Shown: positions 38,442 through 48,304, counted from the first letter of the stretch. The stretch: 64,000 nucleotides of DNA from Streptomyces sp. XM4193 (GCF_023072595.1 NZ_JALLGK010000004.1:62001-126000), one strand, 5' to 3'. Program-made: numbers and translations. The notes: generated by a model not told the origin, from the letters alone.

Positions 38442-39059
38442 ATGGGGCGGACCGCTGTCCTGGTCGACGGCTACAACCTGTACCACGGCATGAAGAAGCA
38501 GCGGGGCCGCAAGTACCTGTGGCTGGACCACGTGAGCCTGGCGTCACGGCTCCGGCCTCGTGACGAGATCGTCGACGTCCGGTACTTCACCGCCCCCGTC
38601 CTGGACGACGAGGACGCGATCGCCCGCCGGCGGACCTACCTGAGCGCGCTGAGTTCCCACAACGTCGGCGTCCTCTCCGTCGTCGAGGGGCGCTACCAGC
38701 GCAAGCGGATGCGGTGCCGTTCCTGCGGAGTCGACTGGACCAGCTACGAGGAGAAGGAGACGGACGTCAACATCGCCGTCGCCCTCATGGAGATCGCCGC
38801 CTCGAGAACGGTGGACAGCGTGCTCGTCATCAGCGCGGACAGTGATCTGTGCCCGGCGGTGCGGTCCTCGCGCCGGGTCAACCCGCAGCTGACGATCGTT
38901 CCCGCGTTCCCGCCCAACCGGCGTTCCGGTGAGCTGACGAAGCTGCTTCCCTCCGCCTTCACGATCAGTGAGACCAGGCTGCGCCAGGCCCAGCTCCCCG
39001 GGGTGGTCGAGGATCCCCGGACCGGCCGGAAGTACGTGCGGCCGGAGCACTGGAGCTGA
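38442..39059 (+). CDS. NYN domain (PIN-like) nuclease-like protein
   Basis: 205 residues. The N-terminal VLVDGYNLYHGMKK and VLVISADSDLCPAVR carry conserved acidic residues of the NYN/LabA family, related to PIN nucleases. A central CRSCG gives only one Cys pair. The KETDVNIAVAL segment adds another acidic site. It is probably a metal-dependent RNase with unknown target. ATG 38442 has AAGGGGAG 5 nt upstream; an in-frame start at 38409 lacks one. Confidence 0.9.
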   Translation: MGRTAVLVDGYNLYHGMKKQRGRKYLWLDHVSLASRLRPRDEIVDVRYFTAPVLDDEDAIARRRTYLSALSSHNVGVLSVVEGRYQRKRMRCRSCGVDWTSYEEKETDVNIAVALMEIAASRTVDSVLVISADSDLCPAVRSSRRVNPQLTIVPAFPPNRRSGELTKLLPSAFTISETRLRQAQLPGVVEDPRTGRKYVRPEHWS

Positions 39060-39191
39060 CCGCGGACCCGGACACCGGCGTGCACGGCCCCACTCACGCT
39101 TCGCAGCGGTTCCGGGCGAAGGGCCGGCCTGCGGGTCTGCGGGGGAGGGGTGGTCCAATCGGCGGCAGAGACCGTTCGCGAGGAGCTGCCC

Positions 39192-40460
39192 GTGCTGCCG
39201 AAGTACGCCACGACCGACCACGTCTTCACCGTCCCGCTGGTGCACGGGGACGCGGGGGACGCGCGCACCATCGAGGTCTTCGCCCGGGAGGTGGTCGATC
39301 CGGCGAGGGCCGGTGAGCAGCTCCCGTGGCTGCTGTACCTCCAGGGCGGTCCGGGAGGGAAGTCCCCGCGGCCGGTGGCGGGTCGGCCCGGCTGGCTGCC
39401 GCACGCCCTGAAGACCCACCGGGTGCTGCTCCTGGACCAGCGCGGCACCGGACGTTCGACCCCGATGACCGCCCGTGCGGCCGCCGGGTTCGCCGAGCCC
39501 GCCGAACTGGCCGAACATCTGGGCCACTTCAGGGCCGACTCCATCGTCGCGGACGCCGAGCACATTCGTCGCAGCCTCTGCGGGGACCAGCCCTGGGAGA
39601 CCCTGGGGCAGAGCTACGGCGGGTTCCTCACGCTGGCCTATCTCTCGCGCGCGCCCGAGGGGTTGAAGGCGTGCCACGTCACCGGCGGGCTTCCCGGACT
39701 GGAGGCCGGCGCCGACGAGGTCTACGCCCGTACCTTCCCCAGAGTCCGGGACCGGGTGCGGGACTTCTACTCCCGCTACCCGGCCGACGCCCCCGTACTG
39801 CGCCGGCTGGCCGACGTGCTCCGGGAGGAGGACGTACGCCTGCCGGACGGCGACCGGCTCACCGTGCGACGACTGCGCACCCTGGGCCTGATGCTCGGCA
39901 TGGGCGACGGGTTCGAGCGTCTGCACTGGCTGTTGGACGAGGCGTGCGACGCCGACGGCCTGCCCACCGAAACCTTCCTCCAGCAGGTCGCCGGCCTCAC
40001 CGGGTTCGTCGACAACCCGCTCTTCGTGTTGATGCAGGAGTCCATCTACGCCACCGGCGGCGCCGCGACGGACTGGGCCGCCGCCCGGGCGCTGTCCCGC
40101 CACCCGGAGTTCGACGAGGACGCCGACCCGCTGCTGCTCACCGGCGAGATGATGTTCCCCTGGATGTTCTCCGACATCCGCGGACTGCGGCCCTTCGCCG
40201 AGGCCGCCCGGCTGATCGCCGAACGGACGGACTGGCCGCCGCTCTACGACCTCGACCGACTCGCCTCGAACACGGTCCCGCTGGCCGCGGTCGTCTACCA
40301 CGACGACATGTACGTCGACGCGGGACTCTCCCTGGAGACCGTGGCCCGGGTCGGCGCCGCCCGCGCCTGGGTGACCAACGAGTGGGAGCACGACGGGGTC
40401 AACGCCTCCGGCGGCCGCGTCCTCGCCCGTCTCATGGACATGAACTCCGGCCGCGCCTGA
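39192..40460 (+). CDS. Alpha/beta hydrolase, proline iminopeptidase-like (family S33)
   Basis: 422 residues. QGGPGG is the oxyanion strand-turn (usually HGGPG), VLLLDQRGTGRS follows, GQSYGG holds the nucleophile Ser, and EWEHDGV near the C-terminus holds the catalytic His. The large cap domain and length fit prolyl aminopeptidases, which remove N-terminal proline; there is no signal peptide. GTG 39192 is chosen for AGGAG 6 nt upstream; an in-frame GTG at 39150 is the alternative. Confidence 0.88.
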   Translation: MLPKYATTDHVFTVPLVHGDAGDARTIEVFAREVVDPARAGEQLPWLLYLQGGPGGKSPRPVAGRPGWLPHALKTHRVLLLDQRGTGRSTPMTARAAAGFAEPAELAEHLGHFRADSIVADAEHIRRSLCGDQPWETLGQSYGGFLTLAYLSRAPEGLKACHVTGGLPGLEAGADEVYARTFPRVRDRVRDFYSRYPADAPVLRRLADVLREEDVRLPDGDRLTVRRLRTLGLMLGMGDGFERLHWLLDEACDADGLPTETFLQQVAGLTGFVDNPLFVLMQESIYATGGAATDWAAARALSRHPEFDEDADPLLLTGEMMFPWMFSDIRGLRPFAEAARLIAERTDWPPLYDLDRLASNTVPLAAVVYHDDMYVDAGLSLETVARVGAARAWVTNEWEHDGVNASGGRVLARLMDMNSGRA

Positions 40461-40672
40461 CCCACACCCCCGACCGACCACCACGAACGCCCTCTCGTCG
40501 CTGTGGTGGCAGGTAGGTGCCAGGGCGGGGGTGCGGGTGTGTAGTCGTTCGTGCTGGTCGGGGCGGGGGTTGTCCAGTTGTGGTCAGGCGTCGGGGGTTT
40601 CCTTCTCGGACGGGCGTGCGGTTTCTACGGTGCGTGTGGATTGTTGAGGGGGCGACCCCCGAGGAGGGGTGG

Positions 40673-41707
40673 ATGCCGATGCCGGCACTGACCACGAAGC
40701 TGCGACGCCGCTCGATCTTCACCAGGGTGGCCGCGGCCGAGAAGGAGCTGGAGCGTCGACTCTCGGGCAATCTCGAGGTGGTCGAGCAGCGGCTGCTCGA
40801 CTGCCTCGACGAGGCGAAGGACCCCCATGTCTCCGAGGTGGTCCGGCATCTGGTCGTCGCCGGCGGCAAGCGTCTGCGCCCCGCGTTGACGCTGCTGGGC
40901 GCCGAGTTCGGCGATCCGCGTGCGGACGGCGTGGTTGAGGTGGCGGTCATCTCCGAGCTGGTGCACACCGCCTCCCTGTGCCACGACGACGTGATGGACC
41001 GTGCGCTGATGCGCCACGGAGTGCCCAGCGTCAACGCGCGCTGGGGCAACCCCGTCGGCGTGATGGCGGGCAACTGGCTGGTGGCCAAGGCCGCGCAACT
41101 CTCGGCGCGGCTGGGCCCCGAGGTGGTGCCGCTCCAGGCCGAGGCGTCCAGCAGGTTGGTGAGCGGGCAGCTCAAGGAGATGGTGGGCCCGGGCGATTCG
41201 GTCGACCGGCTGACCCACTACTTCGACGTGGTGTCGGACAAGTCCGCCTCGCTGATCGCTCTCTCGCTGCGCTCGGGCGCGCTCCAGGGCGGTGCCCCCG
41301 CAGGCACCGAGGACGTGTTGCGCACCTACGGCGAGCACTTGGGCGTGGCGTTCCAGATATCGGACGATCTGCTCGACATCACCTCGCGCTCCTCGCTCTC
41401 CGGCAAGGAACAGGGCAAGGACCTGGCGATCGGCGTCGCCAGCCTGCCGGTTCTGCTGGCGCGCGCCGACGAGCGCCCGGGCACGGCCGAGTTGCGGGCT
41501 CTGCTGGACCCCTCCGCCGAGCTGGCGGGCCCGGCTCACGAGCGGGCGATGGCCCTGCTGCGCGAGTCGCCGGCGATGGCGGAGGCCGCGGAGATGATGG
41601 ACCGGCGACTGGCCCTGGCGCGCGGTGCCTTGCGCGGACTGCCGAACACCCCGGCGCTGCGGGTGCTGGACGCCCTCTGCGAGTTCGTGGCGACGCGCCG
41701 GGTGTAG
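40673..41707 (+). CDS. Polyprenyl diphosphate synthase
   Basis: 344 residues of the trans-isoprenyl diphosphate synthase family. GGKRLRP is the IPP-binding motif, DDVMD the first and DDLLD the second Asp-rich motif. It condenses allylic diphosphate with IPP to a long chain, probably for menaquinone or undecaprenyl carriers (HepT/IspB type). ATG 40673 has AGGAGG 5 nt upstream. It stands alone; the 212-bp gap before it shows no other gene. Confidence 0.93.
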   Translation: MPMPALTTKLRRRSIFTRVAAAEKELERRLSGNLEVVEQRLLDCLDEAKDPHVSEVVRHLVVAGGKRLRPALTLLGAEFGDPRADGVVEVAVISELVHTASLCHDDVMDRALMRHGVPSVNARWGNPVGVMAGNWLVAKAAQLSARLGPEVVPLQAEASSRLVSGQLKEMVGPGDSVDRLTHYFDVVSDKSASLIALSLRSGALQGGAPAGTEDVLRTYGEHLGVAFQISDDLLDITSRSSLSGKEQGKDLAIGVASLPVLLARADERPGTAELRALLDPSAELAGPAHERAMALLRESPAMAEAAEMMDRRLALARGALRGLPNTPALRVLDALCEFVATRRV

Positions 41708-41835
41708 CGGACGACGTCCGCCGGCGGACGGGCAGTTCGACGTGACCGCCGCGACGGTCGTGACGCCGGTCGGCCCGTGCCCGGCGCCCGGCCGCCCACC
41801 ACCGGCACCCACCACCCACCGCCCGGCACGATCCG

Positions 41836-41990
41836 CCCGGCGTGTGTGACGCGCCCATGCGACGGCCCGGCGTGTGTGACGCGTCGGCCGCGACACGTCC
41901 GCCGTGACGCACCCGCCGCGACTGTTCCGGCGTACCCGCCGTGCATGACCCGACCCGTGTGACGTACGAGGTCCGTGTGACGGACGAGGT
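41836..41990. repeat. Two families of GTGTGACG-containing direct repeats in a gene-free gap
   Basis: CCCGGCGTGTGTGACGCG occurs at 41836-41853 and 41866-41883, exactly 30 bp apart. CCGTGTGACGNACGAGGT occurs as an adjacent 18-bp pair at 41955-41972 and 41973-41990. All share GTGTGACG. The 41708-42193 gap (~490 bp) holds no gene I can support. Confidence 0.8.
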
Positions 41991-42193
41991 GCGGCGGCCG
42001 GTCCGTCGGACGTGAACTCCGGGCGCCGGTGCCGGCGGTGGCGCGACGCACGCCGAGGGCGTCGCGGAGGACGGCCGGGAGCCGCGACGCGCCGAAAACG
42101 TCCACCCCACCGCCAGACGCCGTCATCCGTTAGTGGGAAGGGCCAAGGGGTGTAACGGTTCATCCGGTGCCGAACGAGTTAGCTTCCCTGGTC

Positions 42194-43423
42194 ATGAGCC
42201 TCGTAACCGCCAGTGGTCCCGAATCCTCCAGCAGCGTGCTGCCGCAGGTCACCGAGCTCCGACTGTCCGCCTTCCGGGGCGCGCGGCGTGTGCGGGTGCC
42301 CATGAGCGGGCTGACCCTCGTCACCGGCCCCGCCGGTAGCGGCCGTTCGACCGTCGTCGAGGCATACGAGGCGCTCTCCCGCCTCGCTGCCGGGGAGAGC
42401 CTGCGGCAGGTCTTCGGCACGGCCGAGGGCGGGCCCAGCTCCTACGTTCCGCGCTCCGCAGGGCCCGACGAGCTCGGCCGGCGCGGTTTCCGCATCGGCG
42501 TCACCGTGACCGGCCCGGTCGGCGAGGTGCGCCTGGACCTCGCCGTGCAGGCGGAGCCCTCGTTGCGGGTGGTCGGGGAACGGCTCTCCGACCACTCCCG
42601 CGTCCTGCTCTCCACCGCGCTGCGCGATCCGCGCCGCCCGGTCGTCCAGGCCGAGTGGCACACGGCCGGCGTCAAGGCCGTCACCAGCGGGCCGCTGCCC
42701 GACGACCGGCTGGCAACTCCCGTACTGCCGCTGCGCGTCGCCGGCTCCACCCAGGGGCAGCGGCAGGTTCTCGCCGCGGCGGAGCAGACGGTGCGTGCGC
42801 TGCGTGCGGCCTTCGTCTGTGCGCCGCGTCCGTCGCTGATGCGCACCGCGGCACCGGTCGGCGAGAGCCGCCTGCGCAGCAGCTGCGAGAACATCGCGGC
42901 CGTGCTGCGCCGCACTCGCGGGGAGTGCGAGTCCCACGCAGAGCTCGCCGCGCTGCTGAGCGAGATCTGCACCGGGCCCCGGGTGGAGGACCTGGTCACC
43001 GAGTTGAGCGCGGGCCCGACGACGGAGGCGGAGCCCGGGCTGGTGCGCGCCGTGCTGGAGCGCGGAGCGGCCGGCCGTACGCCGTTGGACGCGCTCTCCG
43101 ACGCCGAACTGCGCTGCGTCGCTCAGGCTTTCGTGCTGCTGACGGGTTCCAGGGCGCTGCTGGACGATTCGATGCGGTCCGGTCGGTCGGTGCGCGAGGC
43201 GGCGCAGCAGCCGCTGGTGGTCCTCGCCGACGACCTCGACCTCGGGTTGGAGCCCCACCACGCGCGCGAACTCCTCGCGCTGGCGCGGCGGATGGGCGAG
43301 GAGGGCCACGTACGGCTGCTGGCAACCATGGAGGACGCGGCGCTCGCGGACACCGTGGACGGGGCGAGCGTGGTGAAGCTGGGCGGTGTTCCGGTGCCCG
43401 CGGGTGGTACACCTGGGGGATGA
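42194..43423 (+). CDS. AAA/ABC-type ATPase of the RecF/SMC-like class
   Basis: 409 residues. The N-terminal strand ELRLSAFRGARRVRVPMSGL and the P-loop GPAGSGRST follow the pattern of RecF/SMC-like AAA ATPases, but with Arg for the Walker Lys. Walker B is PLVVLADDLDLGLEP, followed by ARELLALARRM as in such ATPases. No coiled coil is evident. ATG 42194 is taken as start because TAGCTT (42179-42184) upstream suits a short leader; an in-frame GTG at 42167 would include a TTA codon. It overlaps the MazG-like gene by 4 bp (ATGA). Its role is unknown. Confidence 0.85.
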   Translation: MSLVTASGPESSSSVLPQVTELRLSAFRGARRVRVPMSGLTLVTGPAGSGRSTVVEAYEALSRLAAGESLRQVFGTAEGGPSSYVPRSAGPDELGRRGFRIGVTVTGPVGEVRLDLAVQAEPSLRVVGERLSDHSRVLLSTALRDPRRPVVQAEWHTAGVKAVTSGPLPDDRLATPVLPLRVAGSTQGQRQVLAAAEQTVRALRAAFVCAPRPSLMRTAAPVGESRLRSSCENIAAVLRRTRGECESHAELAALLSEICTGPRVEDLVTELSAGPTTEAEPGLVRAVLERGAAGRTPLDALSDAELRCVAQAFVLLTGSRALLDDSMRSGRSVREAAQQPLVVLADDLDLGLEPHHARELLALARRMGEEGHVRLLATMEDAALADTVDGASVVKLGGVPVPAGGTPGG

Positions 43424-43788
43424 GCAGCTCCCCCTCACCAACCGCCTCCCGCACCGCCGACGGCGGGCCGCCCGCCGCCGAACTCGCCGCGCTCCAGCGG
43501 CGGCTCGCCGATTTCGCCGTCGCCAGGGACTGGGGTCAGTACCACACCCCGAAGAACCTGGCGGCGGCACTGAGCGTGGAGGCGTCCGAGCTGCTGGAGA
43601 TCTTCCAGTGGCTGACCCCCGAGCAGTCGCAGCGCATCATGGCCGAGCCGTCCCAGGCCGCCCGGGTGGAGGACGAGGTCGCCGACGTGCTGGCCTATCT
43701 GCTGCAGTTCTGCCAGGTGTTGGGCATCGACGCGTCGGCCGCGCTGAGCGCGAAGATCGACCGCAACGAGGAGCGCTTCCCGGTCTGA
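43420..43788 (+). CDS. MazG-like nucleotide pyrophosphohydrolase
   Basis: 122 residues. ASELLEIFQWLTPEQ and EDEVADVLAYLLQF give the EExxE/ExxD metal-binding helices of the all-alpha NTP pyrophosphatase (RS21-C6/dCTPase) family. KNLAAALSVEASE and KIDRNEERFP are also typical. It would hydrolyse non-canonical or dC nucleotides to the monophosphate. The ATG overlaps the stop of the ATPase gene (ATGA), so the two are translationally coupled. Confidence 0.92.
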   Translation: MSSSPSPTASRTADGGPPAAELAALQRRLADFAVARDWGQYHTPKNLAAALSVEASELLEIFQWLTPEQSQRIMAEPSQAARVEDEVADVLAYLLQFCQVLGIDASAALSAKIDRNEERFPV

Positions 43789-43885
43789 CCGGCCCGACGC
43801 CCGGCACTCGGCCCTCGGGGCCCGCGCCCCGCCGTACCGCACGCCTGTCGCGGTGTCGGCGGCGGCGCGTAGGACCATGGTGGTC

Positions 43886-44824
43886 ATGGACCTACGCATC
43901 TTCACCGAGCCCCAGCAGGGCGCCGGCTATGACACCTTGCTCACCGTCGCCAAGGCGACCGAGGACCTGGGCTTCGACGCCTTCTTCCGCTCCGACCACT
44001 ATCTGGCGATGGGCGACTCGACGGGGCTGCCCGGCCCCACCGATGCCTGGATCACCCTGGCCGGGCTCGCCCGGGAGACCAGCCGGATCCGTCTGGGCAC
44101 GCTGATGACGGCCGGCACCTTCCGACTGCCGGGTGTGCTCGCCATCCAGGTCGCGCAGGTGGACGCGATGTCCGGCGGGCGCGTCGAACTCGGTCTGGGC
44201 GCGGGCTGGTTCGAGGCGGAGCACGCGGCGTACGGCATCCCCTTCCCCAAGGAGAAGTTCGCCAGGTTGGAGGAGCAGCTGGCGATCGTGACCGGGCTGT
44301 GGGGGACGCCGGTGGGCCAGACGTTCAGCCACGACGGCATCCACTACCGCCTCCAGGACTCGCCCGCGCTGCCGAAGCCGGCCCAGGACCGGATCCCGGT
44401 GCTGGTCGGCGGCCACGGGGCCAAGCGCACGCCGCGTCTCGCGGCGCGCTTCGCCGACGAGTTCAACATTCCCTTCGCCTCGGTCGAGGACAGCCGCCGG
44501 CAGTTCGGCCGGGTGCGGGCCGCCGCCGAGGAACAGGGCCGTGCGCCCGAGGAGTTGGTGTACTCCAACGCGCTGGTCGTCTGTGCCGGCCGGGACGACG
44601 CCGAGGTCGCCAGACGTGCGGCGGTCATCGGCCGGGATCCGGCGGAGCTGCGGGAGAACGGCCTGGCCGGCTCGCCAGCCGAGATCGTGGACAAGCTCGG
44701 ACGGTACGCGGAGGCCGGTTCCTCCCGCGTCTACCTCCAGGTTCTGGATCTGGAGGACCTGGACCACCTGGAGTTGATCTCCGCGCAGGTCCAGTCCCAA
44801 CTGGCGCCGTCGTCCGCCCGGTGA
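43886..44824 (+). CDS. LLM-class F420-dependent oxidoreductase
   Basis: 312 residues of the luciferase-like TIM-barrel family. DAFFRSDHYL, IRLGTLMTAGTFRLP, GGRVELGLGAGWFEAEHAAYG and RIPVLVGGHG are the diagnostic blocks of F420-dependent members. The substrate is unknown. ATG 43886 is preferred since it begins the conserved DLRIF strand; ATG 43877 is possible and TAGGAC just upstream may be a -10 box. It overlaps the next gene by 4 bp (GTGA). Confidence 0.9.
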   Translation: MDLRIFTEPQQGAGYDTLLTVAKATEDLGFDAFFRSDHYLAMGDSTGLPGPTDAWITLAGLARETSRIRLGTLMTAGTFRLPGVLAIQVAQVDAMSGGRVELGLGAGWFEAEHAAYGIPFPKEKFARLEEQLAIVTGLWGTPVGQTFSHDGIHYRLQDSPALPKPAQDRIPVLVGGHGAKRTPRLAARFADEFNIPFASVEDSRRQFGRVRAAAEEQGRAPEELVYSNALVVCAGRDDAEVARRAAVIGRDPAELRENGLAGSPAEIVDKLGRYAEAGSSRVYLQVLDLEDLDHLELISAQVQSQLAPSSAR

Positions 44825-45771
44825 CCCGGCAGCCCCCGCTCGCGCAGGCGCTCGCCGCCGAAACCCTGGTGCTGGACGGCGGCTTGGCGGACCGGCTGGT
44901 CGACCAGGGCTGCGACCTCTCGGGTGAGCTGTGGTCCGCCCGTCTTCTGGCGGACGATCCGCAGGCCGTGTACGAGGCGCATCTCGCGTTCGTGCGGGCG
45001 GGGGCAAGGGTGTTGATCACCGGCAGCTACCAGGCGTCTGCGCGGGGCTTCGCCCGGGCCGGGGTGGCACCGGCGGAGGCCGACGAACTCTTCGCCCGCA
45101 GCGTCCGGTTGGCGCGGGCGGCCGGACAGCAGGCCCGGGAGCCGGTGTGGGTGGCCGCTTCGGTCGGCCCGTACGGCGCGGTGTGCGCGGACGGCGGCGA
45201 GTACCGGGGGCGGTATGGGCTGAGCGTGCGTGAGCTGACGCGCTTCCACCGGCCCCGAATCGAGGCGTTGGCGGCTGCGGGTCCCGATGTGCTGGCGCTG
45301 GAGACCGTGCCGGACGTGGTGGAGGCGGAGGCGATGCTCGCCGCCGCGCAGGGCTGCGGCGTGCCGCTGTTGCTGAGCTACACCGTCGAGGACGGGCGCA
45401 CCCGGGCCGGCCAACCGCTCGCGGACGCCTTCGCGCTCGCGGCCGGCAACGCGCAGCTGTGTGCGGTGGGCGTCAACTGCTGCGCACCGCGCGAGGTGCC
45501 CGAGGCGGTGGAGCTGGCCGCCTCGACGACGCGCAAGCCGGTGGTCGTCTACCCCAACAGCGGGGAGCGCTTCGAGCACGGCCGCTGGCAGGGGCCGGCC
45601 GCTTTCGACCCGGTGGACGCGCTCGGCTGGCGCGCAGCCGGGGCCCGGCTGATCGGCGGCTGCTGCCGGGTGGGCCCGGACCGGATCGCCGCGCTGGCGG
45701 GCACGCTGGCCGGGCCACAACCGCCCGCGTCCGGTGGCGAGTCCGGCCCGCAGCAGCGACCGCAGCAGTGA
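44821..45771 (+). CDS. mmuM: Homocysteine S-methyltransferase (MmuM-like)
   Basis: 316 residues. The Zn-binding cysteines are visible as GVNCC and GGCC, with [13 protein letters not shown] and [12 protein letters not shown] from the barrel strands. It methylates homocysteine, usually with S-methylmethionine or SAM as donor, to give methionine. GTG 44821 overlaps the stop of the LLM gene (GTGA). The stop codon lies in a 12-bp tandem repeat (45752-45799), so the last ~12 residues (SGPQQRPQQ) are repeat-derived. Confidence 0.92.
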   Translation: MTRQPPLAQALAAETLVLDGGLADRLVDQGCDLSGELWSARLLADDPQAVYEAHLAFVRAGARVLITGSYQASARGFARAGVAPAEADELFARSVRLARAAGQQAREPVWVAASVGPYGAVCADGGEYRGRYGLSVRELTRFHRPRIEALAAAGPDVLALETVPDVVEAEAMLAAAQGCGVPLLLSYTVEDGRTRAGQPLADAFALAAGNAQLCAVGVNCCAPREVPEAVELAASTTRKPVVVYPNSGERFEHGRWQGPAAFDPVDALGWRAAGARLIGGCCRVGPDRIAALAGTLAGPQPPASGGESGPQQRPQQ

Positions 45772-45799
45772 CCGCAGCAGTGACCGCGGCAGTGACCGC
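45752..45799 (+). repeat. 12-bp tandem repeat spanning the mmuM stop codon
   Basis: Four 12-bp units, AGCAGTGACCGC, start at 45752, 45764, 45776 and 45788. The mmuM stop TGA (45769-45771) is in unit 2. Unit 1 has CGA instead of TGA and is translated. Units 3 and 4 repeat the in-frame TGA. Confidence 0.9.
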
Positions 45800-45901
45800 G
45801 GCGGTCCGCAGCGGCATGAGTGGGCCCGGGCCCGGGCAGAGCGGCGGAACCGTCATCTCGCGGAGCTGGGTTTTCCGGGGAGGTCCGGTCAGGATGGGCG
45901 C

Positions 45902-47128
45902 ATGGGATTCCATGTCGATTCTGAGGCCGGGCGCCTGCGCAGAGTGATCCTGCACCGCCCCGATCTTGAGCTGAAGCGGCTCACCCCCACGAACAAGGAC
46001 GACCTCCTGTTCGACGACGTGCTCTGGGTGCGCCGCGCGCGCCAGGAGCACGACATGTTCGCCGACACACTCCGTGATCGCGGTGTGGAGGTGCACCTCT
46101 TCGGGGATCTGCTCGCGCAGTCGCTCCAGGTGCCGGCCGCTCGCCATCTGATACTGGACCGGGTGTTCTCCGAGAAGGAGTACGGGCCGCTCGCGGTCGA
46201 CCATCTCCGGGCCGCGTACGACGAGTTGGACTCGGCCGAGCTGGCGAAGGTGCTGATCGGGGGTGAGACCAAGCGCGAGTATCTGGAGCGTCAACCGGAG
46301 CCCACCTCGGTGGCCTTCCACGTGATGCAGATGGACGACTTCCTGCTCAATCCGCTGCCCAACCACCTCTTCACCAGGGACACCTCTGCCTGGATCTACG
46401 ACGGGGTGGCGATCAACGCCATGCGGTGGCCCGCGCGGCAGCGCGAGACCGTCCACTTCGAGGCGATCTACCACCACCATCCGATGTTCACCGGCGGCGG
46501 GTTCCGGGAGTGGTCGCGCGGCGAGAGCGCGCATCCCTCGACGATCGAGGGCGGCGACGTACTGGTCATCGGTGAGGGCGCGGTGCTGGTGGGGATGAGC
46601 GAGCGGACCACTCCGCAGGCGGTCGAGACGCTCGCCCGGGCGCTCTTCGAGGCGGGTTCGGCGCGCACCATCGTGGCGCTGGAGATGCCCAAGCGGCGCT
46701 CGTTCATGCATCTGGACACCGTGATGACGATGCTCGACGGGAACACCTTCACCCAGTACGCGGGGCTCGGGATGCTGCGCTCGTACACGATCGAACCGGG
46801 CGGCAGTCCGGAGGAGTTGAAGGTCACCGACCATCCGCCGGAGCAGATGCACCACGCCATCGCGGCGGCGCTGGGCGTCGGGGGCATCCGGGTGCTGACC
46901 GCGACCCAGGACGTCCACGCGGCCGAGCGCGAGCAGTGGGACGACGGCTGCAACGTGCTGGCGGTGGAGCCGGGCGTGGTGATCGCCTACGAGCGGAACG
47001 TCACCACCAACACCCATCTGCGGCGACAGGGCATCGAGGTGCTGGAGATCCCGGGCAGTGAGCTCGGGCGCGGACGCGGCGGTCCGCGCTGCATGAGCTG
47101 TCCGATCGAGCGGGACCCGGTCGCCTGA
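45902..47128 (+). CDS. arcA: Arginine deiminase
   Basis: 408 residues, the usual size. It hydrolyses arginine to citrulline and ammonia. The guanidino-modifying fold is shown by [28 protein letters not shown] and the catalytic Cys near the C-terminus in RCMSCPI. ATG 45902 has AGGA upstream; the frame is open back to 45734. A terminator (47161-47207) separates it from the ornithine carbamoyltransferase gene. Confidence 0.95.
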   Translation: MGFHVDSEAGRLRRVILHRPDLELKRLTPTNKDDLLFDDVLWVRRARQEHDMFADTLRDRGVEVHLFGDLLAQSLQVPAARHLILDRVFSEKEYGPLAVDHLRAAYDELDSAELAKVLIGGETKREYLERQPEPTSVAFHVMQMDDFLLNPLPNHLFTRDTSAWIYDGVAINAMRWPARQRETVHFEAIYHHHPMFTGGGFREWSRGESAHPSTIEGGDVLVIGEGAVLVGMSERTTPQAVETLARALFEAGSARTIVALEMPKRRSFMHLDTVMTMLDGNTFTQYAGLGMLRSYTIEPGGSPEELKVTDHPPEQMHHAIAAALGVGGIRVLTATQDVHAAEREQWDDGCNVLAVEPGVVIAYERNVTTNTHLRRQGIEVLEIPGSELGRGRGGPRCMSCPIERDPVA

Positions 47129-47160
47129 CCCGGAGGCACCACCGCCCCTCCGCCTGCCCG

Positions 47161-47207
47161 CCCCTTCCGACTGCCCGCCCGATCCGGGGGCGGGCAGGCG
47201 GAAGGGG
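47161..47207 (+). terminator. Terminator after arcA
   Basis: A 20-bp stem with one mismatch (47161-47180 with 47188-47207) and a 7-nt loop, 32 bp after the arcA stop. It separates arcA from the following gene despite their linked reactions. Confidence 0.82.
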
Positions 47208-47232
47208 TGAGAGACGAGTCACCCAACGATCC

Positions 47233-47265
47233 TGCATAGCGATGCGCTGGTGCGTATACACTTGC
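47233..47265 (+). promoter_or_regulatory. Pair of ARG-box-like sites at the ornithine carbamoyltransferase promoter
   Basis: TGCATAGCGATGCG (47233-47246) is an imperfect palindrome and GTGCGTATACACTTGC (47250-47265) a second one 3 bp later, like the paired ARG boxes bound by ArgR. TATACA (47255-47260) inside the second could be the -10 box, so binding would repress. Confidence 0.5.
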
Positions 47266-47305
47266 GAGTGATGGTTTTTTCCGTGAACGGGCGAGGGGTG
47301 CCGTC

Positions 47306-48304
47306 ATGACGACAGACTTCAAGGGCCGGCACTTCCTCAAGGAGCTCGACTTCAGCGCCGGTGAGTTCCGCGAACTGGTCGCGCTGGCCGCCGAGTTGAA
47401 GGCGGCGAAGAGGCTCGGCACCGAGCAGCAGCGGCTGCGCGGCAAGAACCTCGTGCTGGTCTTCGAGAAGGCGTCGACCAGGACCCGGTGCGCCTTCGAG
47501 GTGGCGGCGGCGGACCAGGGCGCGAGCACCACCTGCCTCGACCCCGCGGGCTCCCAGATGGGCCGCAAGGAGTCGGTGAAGGACACCGCGCGCGTCCTGG
47601 GTCGGATGTTCGACGCGATCGAGTACCGGGGCAGTGCGCAGAGTGCGGTGGAGGAGCTGGCCGAACACGCGGGCGTCCCCGTCTACAACGGCCTCACCGA
47701 CGAGTGGCACCCCACCCAGATGCTCGCCGACGTGCTGACGATGACCGAGCACTGCGCCAAGCCGCTGGAGCGCATCGCGTACGCCTATCTCGGCGACGCC
47801 CGCAACAACATGGGCAACTCGTACCTGATCACGGGCGCGCTGCTCGGCATGGACGTGCGCATCGCGGCCCCCCGCGCGCTCTGGCCCGCGGAGGAGGTGG
47901 TCGAGCGGGCGAGGGCGCTGGCGGCCGACAGCGGCGCCCGCCTGACCCTCACCGAGCAGGTCGAGGAGGGTGTGCGCGGCGCGGACTTCGTCGCGACCGA
48001 CGTGTGGGTCTCGATGGGCGAGCCCGCCGAGGTGTGGGACGAGCGCATCAAGCTGCTCGCGCCCTACGCGGTCACCTCCGAGACGCTGGCGGCCAGCGGG
48101 AATCCGGAGGTCAAGTTCCTGCACTGTCTGCCCGCCTTCCACGATCTGGGCACGCAGGTGGGGCGGGACATCCACGAGCGCTACGGGCTGGAGTCGCTGG
48201 AGGTCACCGACGAGGTCTTCGAGTCCGAGCGCTCACTGGTCTTCGACGAGGCGGAGAACCGGATGCACACCATCAAGGCGGTGCTGGTGGCGACGCTCGG
48301 CTGA
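47306..48304 (+). CDS. argF: Ornithine carbamoyltransferase
   Basis: 332 residues. FEKASTRTR is the carbamoyl-phosphate site, EYRGSAQ and EWHPTQ are conserved substrate contacts, and HCLPAFHD holds the catalytic Cys. It interconverts ornithine plus carbamoyl phosphate and citrulline. Placed after arcA it may serve arginine catabolism (ArcB role), but no carbamate kinase gene is nearby. The ATG has GAGGGG 7 nt upstream. Confidence 0.95.
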   Translation: MTTDFKGRHFLKELDFSAGEFRELVALAAELKAAKRLGTEQQRLRGKNLVLVFEKASTRTRCAFEVAAADQGASTTCLDPAGSQMGRKESVKDTARVLGRMFDAIEYRGSAQSAVEELAEHAGVPVYNGLTDEWHPTQMLADVLTMTEHCAKPLERIAYAYLGDARNNMGNSYLITGALLGMDVRIAAPRALWPAEEVVERARALAADSGARLTLTEQVEEGVRGADFVATDVWVSMGEPAEVWDERIKLLAPYAVTSETLAASGNPEVKFLHCLPAFHDLGTQVGRDIHERYGLESLEVTDEVFESERSLVFDEAENRMHTIKAVLVATLG

